Assembly: GCA_964408185.1 (NCBI GenBank)
Contig: CAYOYK010000023.1
Coordinates: 1 to 34,688, forward strand
Source: CAYOYK01 sp964408185
GTDB taxonomy: Bacteria; Bacillota; Clostridia; Christensenellales; Aristaeellaceae
Direction: 5' to 3'
DNA length: 34,688 nucleotides
Below, one piece after another: positions 6,791 to 15,900 of the stretch. Positions within the stretch are counted from its first letter, which is position 1; every line of letters begins with the position of its first letter. The notes under the pieces are model-generated. The model was not told where the DNA came from. It saw only the letters and a program-made list of their open reading frames with translations, and did not search any database. The translations under genes were made by a program, and so were the position numbers.

Positions 6791-8338
6791 ATGCCGCGAT
6801 GGACGCTTCGCGCCTTGGCTTGCATGCTTGCGCTGCTGCTCCTGCCGGTCTGCGCTTTTGCGCAGGAGGCCGTGGAGCTTGCGGATATCGGCGTTCGGTT
6901 CTATCTGGACGACGAGCCCTGCGTGTGCATCACCCGCGATAACGTGACCGATCTGTCCGGCGCGCTGCAAGCCATGGGGCTTACGGCCACCACCGTGCGC
7001 GACCTGATGCAGCGCGAGGACGCGTATCTTCTTCTCTTCGCGGAGGATGGCGCGCAGCTGATCCTGACGGTCAGCCCCAAGCCGGACGGCATACAAGCCA
7101 ACGACGAGGCCGATTTGACGGAGAGCGAGAGAGCGCTGTTCCTGCGGAGCGTCGCGGCGGAGGGCCGCTATCTCGACGCTTCTTGGCCCGAACGCGGCAA
7201 CGGCTTCGCGCTGCTCAGCCACATCCTGCCGTCGGGAGATTCCGTCGCGCTGGACGCTGCGGCGGCGAGCACGCTTTATTGCGGCGCGGTGTATACCCTG
7301 CGCGTGGATGTGATCGGCCGCAGCGTCGGCGCCGAGGATGAGCAAATGCTGCTGTCGGCGGCGCAGCGCTTCCTGCGGCTGATTGCGCCGCAGCCGCTTT
7401 CGCTGGCCGATGGCGACGAGCTTGTGCTGCCCGCGGCCACCCTCGCGGAATCCGGCGAGGCGGAGGTCATCGCGGTGGAATCGGCCCTTGCGCTGACGCT
7501 CGACCCCGTGCCCGCGACCGTGCCGACGACCAGCGTGACACTGTCCGGCACGACCGCGCCGAAAGCGGCTCTGCGCTACGTCCTTGGCAAGGACGCGTCC
7601 ACCCGCTTTTACGCGGATGAAAACGGCCGCTTCAGCGTGACGGTGAACGACCTCGTCGGCGATGAGGTCAACGAGCTGAAGCTCTCCGCTACCAAGGATG
7701 AGCTGACCGCGACTGTGAACGTGTCCATCCTTGTGGATTGGCAGGATACGCCCGTTACCCTTGCGTGCACCTACGCTACGGTAGAGGGCGATAAATATAT
7801 GCTGTACGGCAAAACGCTCCCCGGAGCGAAGGTGCAGATGCTGCGCAAAAGCCGCTCCATCGATTTGAACGTGGCGGACGACGGCAGCTTTTCCTGCAAC
7901 GTTTCGCTCAATACCAACGGCGGCACGGCGTTTACCATCCGCGCGCTGGCGGTCGGCTATCATCGCACGGACGTGTCGGTCAGCCTCAACCGCGCCATCA
8001 CTGACGCGGCGGAGGTCAAGCAGCTGGAAAAGAACATCAACGACGTCCGCTATAAACGCCTGACCGAGAGCCCGGAAAAATACGCTGATCGGCTTGTCAA
8101 GGTCAGCGGTACGGTCGTCGCGCTGGGACGGGCCAACGGCGCGCCCTGCTATCTGCTCCGCAACGAGGCGGGGGAGCAATACCTCATTCAATGCCAGAGC
8201 CTTGCTCAGGTGCAAATGGACGCGCAGACGCAGGCGATCGCCACGGCTGCCGGTGTAAACGCCACCATGGAAAGCGCATGGGACGCGGGGGTCTATCCGC
8301 TTTTGCGGGAGAGCTACCGTTATCCCCAGTCCGAGTAA
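6791..8338 (+). CDS. Secreted protein with two Ig-like modules and OB-like C-terminus
   Basis: 515 residues, not recognised as a named family. There is a signal peptide (1-24, cleavage after AFA). The unassigned region 25-240 has alpha/beta character. Two beta-rich Ig-like modules span about 247-315 and 320-400; both contain an ADENGRFSV/ADDGSFSCN-type turn typical of bacterial Ig repeats. The C-terminal domain (about 405-515) has LVKVSGTVVALG, like the first strand of an OB-type barrel. The next gene has the same order of parts, so the two are diverged tandem paralogues. The ATG at 6791 follows AAAGGGGGA. Probably surface or extracellular; ligand unknown. Confidence 0.7.
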   Translation: MPRWTLRALACMLALLLLPVCAFAQEAVELADIGVRFYLDDEPCVCITRDNVTDLSGALQAMGLTATTVRDLMQREDAYLLLFAEDGAQLILTVSPKPDGIQANDEADLTESERALFLRSVAAEGRYLDASWPERGNGFALLSHILPSGDSVALDAAAASTLYCGAVYTLRVDVIGRSVGAEDEQMLLSAAQRFLRLIAPQPLSLADGDELVLPAATLAESGEAEVIAVESALALTLDPVPATVPTTSVTLSGTTAPKAALRYVLGKDASTRFYADENGRFSVTVNDLVGDEVNELKLSATKDELTATVNVSILVDWQDTPVTLACTYATVEGDKYMLYGKTLPGAKVQMLRKSRSIDLNVADDGSFSCNVSLNTNGGTAFTIRALAVGYHRTDVSVSLNRAITDAAEVKQLEKNINDVRYKRLTESPEKYADRLVKVSGTVVALGRANGAPCYLLRNEAGEQYLIQCQSLAQVQMDAQTQAIATAAGVNATMESAWDAGVYPLLRESYRYPQSE

Positions 8339-8353
8339 AGGAAGGTAATTGCT

Positions 8354-9883
8354 ATGCGCAAGCTGTTCTGCTGTCTGGCTGTCATTGCGGCGCTGATCGT
8401 CGGCTGCGCTTCCGCGAGCGCGGAGGTGTATGTGTTGGACGGCGTGAAAGCCTCCATCGAGATTCCTGAGGGCTACGTTGTGCTTACGCCGGACAACCTG
8501 TCCTCCTATGCCCAATGGCTGGAGAGTCGGGGCACCACCATGGAGCTTACGCAGGCGGATATGCAGGCGCGCGGCGTGCTGCTGCAATGCTGGAACGCCA
8601 ACGCCGACGTATGCGTGGAGGTAACGGCCATCCAAACGGACTACACACTCAACGTGTTTGATGTGAACGAGCAGAGCACCTTCCTGCGCGGCTCATACCG
8701 CACCAGCCATTTCCCGGATAACAAGTACGAAGGGTACGATTTTACCTCCTCCGATTGGAAAAACACAGACAACGGCCGCTTTTTGGTGCTCAAGTACAAC
8801 CGCAAGGAGAACGGCGAGACGATCTATAAGGGCCTGATGCGCCGGACCATCCGCAACGGATATCAGGTTACCATCGATATGCAGATTTACGGACGCGCGA
8901 TCATTCCCAAGGACAACACCGCGCTCAACAAAATATGGAAGACATTCACCTTCGTGGAGGTCTTGCCCATGCCGGGGGCGGCGGCCGCGATGCTGAACAT
9001 CACGCAGGAGCCGCCCACGGAGACAAACGAGGCCTCCTTCAACATTGTGGGCACCGCGGCGGATGGCGTGCAGCTTACGGCCGTGGTGATGGGCCTCAGC
9101 TCGCCCGATCCGGTTCTGTTTCAGACGACGGTCGGCAAGAGCGGCAAGTTCAAGCTGCCCATCAAGCTGCCCAAGGAGGGCGCGTTCCTGATCACCATGA
9201 CGGCCGAGTACAACGGCGAAGCCACCACGGAGCTGGCCTATCCCGTGACCTATCAGCGCACGCTGCTGGCTGTGAACATCACCACCGAGATCCCTCAAGT
9301 GCTGACGGGCGATGTGCTGGCCATCAAGGGCGAGGCAAGCCCCAGCGCGACCATCCAGATCCTTGTCAACGGCGAAAATTCCTCCAAGCGCGTGACCGAT
9401 AAGGGCAAGTTCGCCCTTGAGATCAATACCGCCGAGGAAGGCACCTACGAGATCGTGCTGGTGTTCTCCAAAAAAGGACTGGCCGACCGCCGCTTAACAT
9501 TCACCTGCATCCGCAAGTGGACGGACGCGGACTCGCTAAAGAAGCTCTCCGCCGAGGCGATATCGCCGGGCTACAAAACGCTTGTGAGCAAGATCAACGG
9601 CTACGACGGCCGCGTGATGGGATACAAGTGCTATGTGGTCAGCGTTTCGCAGGCGGGCGAGGATTACGTCCTCCAGCTGGCGCTCACCAAGCGCGCGTCC
9701 GGCTACCAAAGCGTGATTCTCGCCACCACCAGCGAGCAGCCCACCGTCGAGCCCGCCCAGCACGTGCTCATGTACGGCACCTGCGTGGGCATGTCCGTGC
9801 CGGATACCGATCTGGAAACCGGCACGACGGGGAACTCCTATCCATGCTTTGATCTGCTGCTCATTCAGCGCATTGCGGACTGA
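8354..9883 (+). CDS. Secreted or lipid-anchored paralogue with Ig-like modules
   Basis: 509 residues, 15 bases after its paralogue with a good AAGGAAGG site, so the two are co-transcribed. The N-terminus could be a lipoprotein signal (LIVGC, Cys18) or a normal signal peptide cut after ASA near 23. Residues 25-205 form a domain rich in strands, with GYVVLTPDNLSSYAQWL near its start; I recognise no family. Ig-like modules span about 215-300 and 305-385 (GKSGKFKLPI, DKGKFALEI). The C-terminal domain (390-509) again begins with a helix, then NGYDGRVMGYKCYVVSV, like the OB-type end of the first protein. A strong terminator follows. Confidence 0.7.
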   Translation: MRKLFCCLAVIAALIVGCASASAEVYVLDGVKASIEIPEGYVVLTPDNLSSYAQWLESRGTTMELTQADMQARGVLLQCWNANADVCVEVTAIQTDYTLNVFDVNEQSTFLRGSYRTSHFPDNKYEGYDFTSSDWKNTDNGRFLVLKYNRKENGETIYKGLMRRTIRNGYQVTIDMQIYGRAIIPKDNTALNKIWKTFTFVEVLPMPGAAAAMLNITQEPPTETNEASFNIVGTAADGVQLTAVVMGLSSPDPVLFQTTVGKSGKFKLPIKLPKEGAFLITMTAEYNGEATTELAYPVTYQRTLLAVNITTEIPQVLTGDVLAIKGEASPSATIQILVNGENSSKRVTDKGKFALEINTAEEGTYEIVLVFSKKGLADRRLTFTCIRKWTDADSLKKLSAEAISPGYKTLVSKINGYDGRVMGYKCYVVSVSQAGEDYVLQLALTKRASGYQSVILATTSEQPTVEPAQHVLMYGTCVGMSVPDTDLETGTTGNSYPCFDLLLIQRIAD

Positions 9884-9902
9884 CGAGCCGCTGCAAATTA
9901 AC

Positions 9903-9952
9903 GCAAAGCGGGCCGCGCGTATTTCAACGCGCGGCCCGCTTTGCTTTTGTTT
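9903..9952. terminator. Strong bidirectional terminator
   Basis: An 18-bp perfect stem (9903-9920 with 9927-9944) and a six-base loop, followed on the plus strand by TTTTGTTTT. It lies between the convergent Ig-like paralogue and isocitrate dehydrogenase genes. The minus-strand exit (GTTAATTTG) is weaker. Confidence 0.9.
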
Positions 9953-9955
9953 TGC

Positions 9956-11161
9956 TTACATGAGCTTGCACGCGACGGCGTCCAAAAACTGCGCGCTGGT
10001 CATCGCGGCCGCTTCGCCCTGATAGAGCGCGACCAAGTCCTTGGTCATATGGCCCTCCTCGATGGTCGCCAATGTGGCCTGCTCCAGCTTGTCCGCAAAG
10101 GCGCACAGGTCGGTCAGCCCGTCCATCTCGCCGCGCTTGCGCAGCGCGCCGCTCCACGCGTAAATGGTGGCAACCGGGTTGGTGCTGGTTTCCTCGCCTT
10201 GCAGGTGCTTGTAATAATGCCGGGTCACGGTGCCGTGAGCGGCCTCGTACTCGTACTTGCCGTCCGGCGATACAAGCACGCTGGTCATCATCGCCAGCGA
10301 GCCAAACGCGGTGGCGACCATATCGCTCATCACGTCGCCGTCGTAATTCTTCAGCGCCCAGATGAACCCGCCCTTGCTACGGATCACGCGGGCCACCGCG
10401 TCGTCGATGAGTGTGTAGAAGTAGGTGATGCCCGCCGCCTCGAAGGCCGCGCGATACTGGCTTTCGTACAGATCGGCGAACACATCCTTGAAGCGATGAT
10501 CGTACACCTTGGAGATGGTGTCCTTGGTGGAAAACCACAAATCCTGCTTGGTGGACAGCGCGTACTGGAAGCAAGCGTGCGCGAAGGACTCGATGGAGGA
10601 ATCCAAGTTGTGCTGGCCCTGCAGCACGCCCGGCCCCTCAAAGTGATGGATGGGCACGGACGTCTGCCTGCCCTGCTCATCAGTGTAGACCAGCGCCGCG
10701 TCGCCCTTGCCGGGCACGCGATACTCCACGCTCTTGTACACATCGCCATAGGCGTGGCGGGCGATGGTAATGGGCAGCTTCCAGTTGCTCACGCAGGGGG
10801 ATACGCCCTTGACCACGATCGGCGCGCGGAACACTGTGCCGTCCAAAATCGCGCGGATGGTGCCGTTGGGGCTGCGCCACATTTGCTTGAGCTTGTATTC
10901 GGTCATGCGCTGGCCGTTGGGGGTGATGGTGGCACACTTTACGCCTACGCCGTACTTCCGGATGGCGTGGGCGCTGTCGACCGTCACCTGATCGTCGGTC
11001 GCGTCCCGGTTTTGCAAACCGAGATCGTAGTATTCGGTCTTTAAGTCTACAAAAGGCAAGATGAGCTTATCCTTAATCATTTTCCAGAGGATGCGCGTCA
11101 TCTCGTCTCCGTCCATCTCCACCATCGGCGTGGACATTTGAATTTTGGCCATGCTTGTCAT
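9956..11161 (-). CDS. icd: NADP-dependent isocitrate dehydrogenase (eukaryote-like dimeric type)
   Basis: 401 residues, the usual length of the homodimeric subfamily shared by eukaryotes and some bacteria. It converts isocitrate to 2-oxoglutarate, supplying NADPH and the carbon skeleton for glutamate. The substrate and cofactor region is clear: ATITPNGQRMTEYKLKQMW, SPNGTIRAILDGTVF, a metal-binding YDGDVMSDMVA, and the NADP-selective AAHGTVTRHYYKH. ATG 11161 is four to five bases after AAAGGA; TTG 11164 and ATG 11152 are alternatives. It stands alone and is divergent from the M14 gene. No aconitase or citrate synthase is nearby. Confidence 0.95.
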   Translation of the reverse strand: MTSMAKIQMSTPMVEMDGDEMTRILWKMIKDKLILPFVDLKTEYYDLGLQNRDATDDQVTVDSAHAIRKYGVGVKCATITPNGQRMTEYKLKQMWRSPNGTIRAILDGTVFRAPIVVKGVSPCVSNWKLPITIARHAYGDVYKSVEYRVPGKGDAALVYTDEQGRQTSVPIHHFEGPGVLQGQHNLDSSIESFAHACFQYALSTKQDLWFSTKDTISKVYDHRFKDVFADLYESQYRAAFEAAGITYFYTLIDDAVARVIRSKGGFIWALKNYDGDVMSDMVATAFGSLAMMTSVLVSPDGKYEYEAAHGTVTRHYYKHLQGEETSTNPVATIYAWSGALRKRGEMDGLTDLCAFADKLEQATLATIEEGHMTKDLVALYQGEAAAMTSAQFLDAVACKLM

Positions 11162-11199
11162 CAATTCCTTTACATTTGCTCGCCAAAAGGCTCAACTGT

Positions 11200-11228
11200 A
11201 TTGTATAGGCAACCGGAGCCGATGGCAA
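11200..11228 (-). promoter_or_regulatory. Promoter for isocitrate dehydrogenase
   Basis: On the minus strand: TTGCCA (11228-11223), 17-base spacer, TACAAT (11205-11200). It lies 30 bases from the divergent promoter of the M14 gene, so the two may share regulators. Confidence 0.7.
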
Positions 11229-11252
11229 GGGTGGTACAAGGGAAGAACAGTA

Positions 11253-11261
11253 TGGTATAAT
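11253..11261 (+). promoter_or_regulatory. Extended -10 promoter for the M14 carboxypeptidase
   Basis: TGGTATAAT, a consensus -10 (11256-11261) with TG extension and no clear -35. It is the same style as the promoter at 551-561. Confidence 0.65.
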
Positions 11262-11285
11262 GGCTGTACAAAAGGGGGATGACCA

Positions 11286-12263
11286 ATGCGCCGCTTTGCC
11301 TGCCTGATGCTTGCCCTGCTCTGCTTCCTCGCGCCCGCCTTGGCGGAGGAGGCCCCGCTTTGCTGCGAGGACGCCGACGCGATCTACGCCTACGAGGATC
11401 TTTTGGCTGATGCGAACGCGCTGGCAGCGCTTGGCGTCGGGCTGCAAACGATCGGTGAGAGCGTGGACGGGCGGCCGCTGGTCGCGCTCTCACTCGGCAC
11501 GGGGGATGCCTGCGCGCTGGTCATGGCCGGCGTGCATGGCAACGAGAACGCCAATCCCGCCCTGCTGATGCGCGGCGTAACGGAGCTGTGGCGGCGCGCG
11601 CTGGACGGCGACGAGCAGGTCGAGGCGGTTTTGAAGCGCTGCACGCTGGTTGTGATCCCCTGCGTGAACCCGGACGGCTACGCGGACTGCATCGCGTATG
11701 TGGAGAAGGGCCGCACTCAGTCTGTTAAAAGCAACCGCAATCAGGTCAACCTGAATCGCAACTTTCCCACGCCTTGTTGGGGCAATGCCAAGGACGACCG
11801 GGAGAAGGATTACGCGGGCTCATCCGCAGGCAGCGAGCCGGAAACGCAGGCGGTGGCGGCCCTCATGAGGGAGCGTCCCTTCAGCGCCATGCTGGATATC
11901 CATTCCAAGGGGCGGCAGGTTTATTGCGGCAAGGGCGGCTTTGTGCAGGAAGATCTGGCGACCGGGTTCCCCGTGGAGGCGCTGGATCGGATGACCTACA
12001 CGCTGGCCGAGCGTCTGCTGCCGGAGGGCTACCGCGTGAGGCCGCAGGCCGCGGCCAGCCGGGACGGCGGGTTTGGCTCGACCACGGACTACGCGTTCTC
12101 GCTGGGCTATCCGGGCGTGACCATGGAAACCGTGCCGATGGACGAAAAAGGGCCGATCACGCCAAAGCTGATCGACCGCGAGTACCGACTGATGGACATG
12201 CCGGGCGTGCTCCTGCGCCTGTGCGAGGCCGCCGAGGACTATGCCGGGGCGCTGCATCCCTAG
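11286..12263 (+). CDS. Secreted M14-family zinc carboxypeptidase
   Basis: 325 residues with a signal peptide (1-20, ALA|EE). The M14 catalytic set is complete: zinc ligands His84 and Glu87 in GVHGNE, third zinc ligand His206 in LDIHSKG, substrate Arg158 in NLNRNFP, the NPDGY loop (128-132), and catalytic Glu281 in VTMETVP. Clostridial enzymes of this type cut peptides with C-terminal residues outside the cell; some act on gamma-D-Glu-diaminopimelate stem peptides, but specificity is not decided here. The ATG follows AAAGGGGGA by seven bases. A short terminator follows the stop. Confidence 0.9.
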   Translation: MRRFACLMLALLCFLAPALAEEAPLCCEDADAIYAYEDLLADANALAALGVGLQTIGESVDGRPLVALSLGTGDACALVMAGVHGNENANPALLMRGVTELWRRALDGDEQVEAVLKRCTLVVIPCVNPDGYADCIAYVEKGRTQSVKSNRNQVNLNRNFPTPCWGNAKDDREKDYAGSSAGSEPETQAVAALMRERPFSAMLDIHSKGRQVYCGKGGFVQEDLATGFPVEALDRMTYTLAERLLPEGYRVRPQAAASRDGGFGSTTDYAFSLGYPGVTMETVPMDEKGPITPKLIDREYRLMDMPGVLLRLCEAAEDYAGALHP

Positions 12264-12345
12264 CCCCGTGCCTCAGCGCACATGAAGTGCGTTTTTTGCC
12301 AAACCGACTTGGCCGGAGGACCAGCCCCGCGCCTCAGCGCACGTG
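12262..12345. repeat. Short imperfect direct repeat flanking the convergent gene ends
   Basis: Bases 12262-12284 and 12323-12345 match at 21 of 23 positions (shared core GCCTCAGCGCAC). The first copy overlaps the stop of the M14 gene, and the second contains the stop codon of the DUF4832 gene. The spacing is 61 bases. Confidence 0.6.
12277..12297 (+). terminator. Terminator after the M14 gene
   Basis: CGCAC (12277-12281), five-base loop, GTGCG (12287-12291), then six T. The stem is short but followed by a perfect T run. Confidence 0.65.
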
Positions 12346-13584
12346 GAGCGCGCCCAGCAGATTGGCCTGCCGAAACTCGTCAAAGGCGCTGTCGTTTGCC
12401 AGCGCGATTCCGCCTATACGCAGCAAAACCTGATGGTCGCCCGTCGTCAGCGCGGGGAGGGGACAGGAGAGCAGCGTATCGCTTGCCCATGCCTTTGTGT
12501 GCGTATCCAGCGGCAGGACGGTCGGCGCGCTCTCCCCGCATGCCAAGATCAGGCTGACGGGGTAGTCCCGGTAGAGCCTCGCGCTGCCCACGTTGAGAAG
12601 GCGAATCTCCAGCGCGTCCTTTTTGAGCTGCACGCTTTTGGCGATCAGCCGATACCCCATGCGCTCGCCAATCGCCTGATAGCAGGAGCAGCCGCTCCAC
12701 ACGCCGCCGAGCGTGCAGGCGTCGCTTTGCCACGCGGCGACTACGTCCGGGTGGTAGGTCGCGTTGAGATAGCTGACGGCAAGGGCGGGCATCTGCTGGA
12801 CAAACGCGTTGCCCTCGTTGCGGGGGTAGGCCGCGGCGGTCTCGCCGCCGAAGGGCGCGTGCTCGGCCAGCGTCAGGAGGAAGGCGCGCTCCTCATCCGG
12901 CGTGCGCTTGTGCGTGTAGGAGCCGGGCGCGGCGCCCTCCTCGCCAAATGTCCCCAAATCGGTCTCCGAGGAACAGAGCGCATCGTCGAACACCCCCAGA
13001 CGATAGGCCGTCGCGTCGGGCAAAAGGGGCTCGCGGACGCGCACGCAGGCGCGCCAGAAGGAAGGCGTGCGGACGGACAGGTAGGTGGACGGGCCGGCGG
13101 CCTCGGCCAGCGCCGCGTACAGCTCGCGCAGCGCGCCGTGCTCCAAATGGCGCGAGCCGTGCATCTCCGCCCAGTTGCCCACCAGCAGCCCCTGCACAAG
13201 GAACAGCTCGTCCTCGTAGGCCTTGAGCAGCGGGCCCATCTGCCGGATATGCGTCAGGATGGTTCCGAGGCTTTCCGGCTCGTGCAAAAAGCATTGCCCA
13301 TCCCAATCGTACAGGGGGCGCAGGATGGCGTGGCAGCCGCTCGCCCGCAGCGAGGCAAACAGCGCGTCAAGCTGCCGGAGCGCGGCGTCGCTGAGCGGCC
13401 CATCCCGATAGGCGGACAGGTTGATCTCCAGCAGCGTCAGCGCGTGCCGGGGCTGACAGACGGGCGGCTCCGCGCCGTCTGTCAGGCGGATCCGCTCGAT
13501 CTCGTACCAGCCGCGATCCGGGTTGTAGAGCGGCTTAGGGCTCTCCGGCCTGATTTGGGCAGTCAGCCTTGGCTTTGAGAACAT
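12334..13584 (-). CDS. DUF4874/DUF4832 protein (TIM-barrel-like), last gene of the Pel operon
   Basis: 416 residues. DUF4874 is seen from NPDRGWYEIERI (about 21-32), through a polar AILRPLYDW, to the signature VQGLLVGNWAEMHGS (about 125-139). DUF4832 follows from RLGVFDDAL and ends in a beta-sandwich-like tail. These paired domains resemble glycoside hydrolase barrels but have no proven activity; Glu in NWAEMHGS is the obvious candidate acid. No signal peptide is visible, so it should act in the cytoplasm unless exported another way. ATG 13584 follows AAGGAGG and overlaps the flippase gene by 22 bases. It may act on a polymer or lipid-linked intermediate of the operon. Confidence 0.8.
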   Translation of the reverse strand: MFSKPRLTAQIRPESPKPLYNPDRGWYEIERIRLTDGAEPPVCQPRHALTLLEINLSAYRDGPLSDAALRQLDALFASLRASGCHAILRPLYDWDGQCFLHEPESLGTILTHIRQMGPLLKAYEDELFLVQGLLVGNWAEMHGSRHLEHGALRELYAALAEAAGPSTYLSVRTPSFWRACVRVREPLLPDATAYRLGVFDDALCSSETDLGTFGEEGAAPGSYTHKRTPDEERAFLLTLAEHAPFGGETAAAYPRNEGNAFVQQMPALAVSYLNATYHPDVVAAWQSDACTLGGVWSGCSCYQAIGERMGYRLIAKSVQLKKDALEIRLLNVGSARLYRDYPVSLILACGESAPTVLPLDTHTKAWASDTLLSCPLPALTTGDHQVLLRIGGIALANDSAFDEFRQANLLGALHVR

Positions 13585-15107
13585 GGCTCCTCCTTGCGCA
13601 GCATGCGGGCCAGCACAAACCGTACCGAGCGCACGCGATGCGATCGAACGAATCCCAGATTGGCGAGGCAGAACACGCCTATGCAGATCAGCAGTTTGTA
13701 GAGCAGCTCCAGCCACGGGCTTTCCACGGTAATCAGGCCGCACAGCGCCAGCACGGCCGCCGCCTGCAGCGCGTAGAGCGTCGCGTACTGGCAGAGCTGC
13801 GTGACAAATTGCTTGCAGGGCAGACTGAGCCCCTCGCGGTACAGCAGCCGGGTCTTTAGAATCAGCTGAAGGAGCTGCGACAGAAACGTGCCGATAAACA
13901 CGCCCAGCATGCCCAGCCACAGCACCAGCGCGATGGACACGACCAAATTCGTCGCCGCGCCGAGGATGGAGATGTTCTTATCGCGGGCGAACAATCCCGA
14001 CACCGTCAGCAGGCTCCACAGCGGATTGCGCACGATCACCAAAAAGAAGTTGACGCACAGCATGCGGATCACCGCATCGTCCATCGCAAACGCCGCGCCC
14101 ATCCACACGCCGGTCACAAAGGGCTTCATCAGCGCGAGCAGGCAAAGGGACATCAGCGAGCCCAGCAGGTAGAACACAAACGTGTAGGTGCGCAGCACGT
14201 CGTCCAGCGTGCTCTTTTTTTCCACCACGTACATGTTGCCCAGCGTGGGCTGAAGCGCGTTGGTCAGCGCAATCATCAGCGAGGTCAGCGCGGCGATGAT
14301 CTTGTAGTAGTAATCGTACAGCCCGGCCGCCATGACGCCCACAAAGCTGGAGATGATCAGGCTGTCCGTGGAGTTGAGCACGACGCCGCTCAGCCGCATG
14401 AGAAAGATGTTTTTCACGTTGCGGAACACGCCGCTTTTCAGCTCCGCGGAGAGCTCCGGCGCGTCGCGTTCTGTTTTCAGGTACGGGTACAGCCTGCGCG
14501 ATAGCCCGGCTATGACCAAGTTACCCAGCACGGACAGCACGATGGAGTACGCCAGATAGGCCACGAAGCTGCCCGTGAGCTTGAGGATCGCCACTCCGCC
14601 GCCCATGGTGAGCAGCTGCGTGACCAGATCAACCTGCGTGAGGAGCGAGGCGCGCTGGTCTGCCATAATCAGCGAGCGCCGATAGGAGAGAAAGTAGCTG
14701 CACACGGCCTTGAGCACAAACAGCGCAAACACCGTCCGCAGGTAAGGCAGCTCAAAGCTGCCGTCCTTGACAAAGAGGTGCACAAACGGCAGCATGCATA
14801 GGCCGAGCGCCGCCACCACGCAGGCGATCACGCGGTAGCACTTGGCGAACAGCCGCATCAGCGCGGAAATTGTGGCCGTATCGCGGCTGGCAAGCGGCGC
14901 GTACAGGTTGTACACGATCGCGGTGGCGACCCCCAGCTCCGCCAGCGACAGGATGCTGACGATGTTGGCAAACACGCTGTTCAGGCCGATGGTCGCCTGC
15001 CCCAGCACGTTGGTCATCACCCGTTGGAGCCAAAAGCTGCACACCACAAGCAGGACGTTGCTTACAACGGCCCACAGGCTGTTCTGAAACGCTTTTTTGG
15101 TGCGCAT
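13563..15107 (-). CDS. MOP-superfamily polysaccharide flippase (Wzx/GacK-like)
   Basis: 514 residues, about 12-14 membrane helices with the normal N-terminal helix of oligosaccharide flippases (SLWAVVSNVLLVVCSFWLQRV) and the AELGVATAIVYNLYAPLA motif. Such proteins move undecaprenyl-linked sugars across the membrane. It follows the GT2 gene by 10 bases. Together with GT2 and DUF2304 it fits a lipid-linked side-chain pathway, where it would flip the polyprenyl-phosphate sugar. It is distinct from PelG, which is also in this operon, so the locus has two MOP-type exporters. Substrate is inferred from context only. Confidence 0.88.
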   Translation of the reverse strand: MRTKKAFQNSLWAVVSNVLLVVCSFWLQRVMTNVLGQATIGLNSVFANIVSILSLAELGVATAIVYNLYAPLASRDTATISALMRLFAKCYRVIACVVAALGLCMLPFVHLFVKDGSFELPYLRTVFALFVLKAVCSYFLSYRRSLIMADQRASLLTQVDLVTQLLTMGGGVAILKLTGSFVAYLAYSIVLSVLGNLVIAGLSRRLYPYLKTERDAPELSAELKSGVFRNVKNIFLMRLSGVVLNSTDSLIISSFVGVMAAGLYDYYYKIIAALTSLMIALTNALQPTLGNMYVVEKKSTLDDVLRTYTFVFYLLGSLMSLCLLALMKPFVTGVWMGAAFAMDDAVIRMLCVNFFLVIVRNPLWSLLTVSGLFARDKNISILGAATNLVVSIALVLWLGMLGVFIGTFLSQLLQLILKTRLLYREGLSLPCKQFVTQLCQYATLYALQAAAVLALCGLITVESPWLELLYKLLICIGVFCLANLGFVRSHRVRSVRFVLARMLRKEEPCSQSQG

Positions 15108-15117
15108 ACCTTCGCCT

Positions 15118-15900
15118 CTATTCGCTCAACGCAATATGCTCGTTGCGGCGCGTGCGGATGCGGTTCCGCTCCCGCCACGCAACGGTTAAAATGGAGACCG
15201 TCATGATCAGCATGTAGAAAATCGGCTTGAACAGGCCGGAATGCATGCTCTTGCCGGTGTCCCGCGCGTGCATCACCGAGGGGATCTCCATTACGCGGAA
15301 GCCCAGCAGCACCATTTGGATAATCATATTCGCGTCCGGGTACTTGGCGTTAAAGTGGTTGTATTGCGAGTAATACAGAAACGCGTCCCGGCTGAGCCCT
15401 TGCAGGCCGGAGGTCGGATCGTTAATCCGCTTGCGCGTGATGAAATGGATGATTCCGCTGAACAGACGGATGGCAAAGCGCTTGACTCCGCTGATGGGAA
15501 ACGAGACGCTCTCCGGGAAGAAGCGGGAGCCGATGACAATATCGGGGTAGCGGCCGTGCAGGCATTCCTGCGGCGTGGTCAGCGCGTCGTACAGACTGCG
15601 TATGTTGCATACGTCGTGCTGACCGTCCGCATCCAGCTGGATGACGTATTTGTACTGGCGGCGAACGGCGTACTTGTAGCCGAGCTGTATGGCGCTGCCA
15701 TAGCCCAAATTGAACACATTGCGGATGGTCAGCTCGCCGCAGGCGCGGGCGATCACGCCTGTGCTGTCGCTGGAGCAGTCGTCCACCACCAGCACGTCGG
15801 CGTACTCATGTACGCCCGCGCTCTTGATCCCGCGCAGCAGCGTCTCAATCGCGCCCTCCTCGTTGTAGGCCGGAATGAGGATCAGGGTATCCTTACGCAT
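15118..15900 (-). CDS. GT2 polyprenyl-phosphate glycosyltransferase (DPM/GacI-like)
   Basis: 260 residues. The GT-A fold of dolichyl-phosphate mannose synthase relatives is plain: LIPAYNEEGAIETLL at 7-21, VVDDCSSDST, NLGYGSAIQLGY, and the metal-binding DADGQHD motif at about 94-100. A hydrophobic stretch near the C-terminus (PIFYMLIMTVSILTVAW) anchors it. Relatives attach one sugar from a nucleotide donor to polyprenyl phosphate; GacI does this with GlcNAc for side chains of streptococcal rhamnan. The donor sugar here is not known. It overlaps the GT4 gene by 19 bases. Confidence 0.88.
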   Translation of the reverse strand: MRKDTLILIPAYNEEGAIETLLRGIKSAGVHEYADVLVVDDCSSDSTGVIARACGELTIRNVFNLGYGSAIQLGYKYAVRRQYKYVIQLDADGQHDVCNIRSLYDALTTPQECLHGRYPDIVIGSRFFPESVSFPISGVKRFAIRLFSGIIHFITRKRINDPTSGLQGLSRDAFLYYSQYNHFNAKYPDANMIIQMVLLGFRVMEIPSVMHARDTGKSMHSGLFKPIFYMLIMTVSILTVAWRERNRIRTRRNEHIALSE

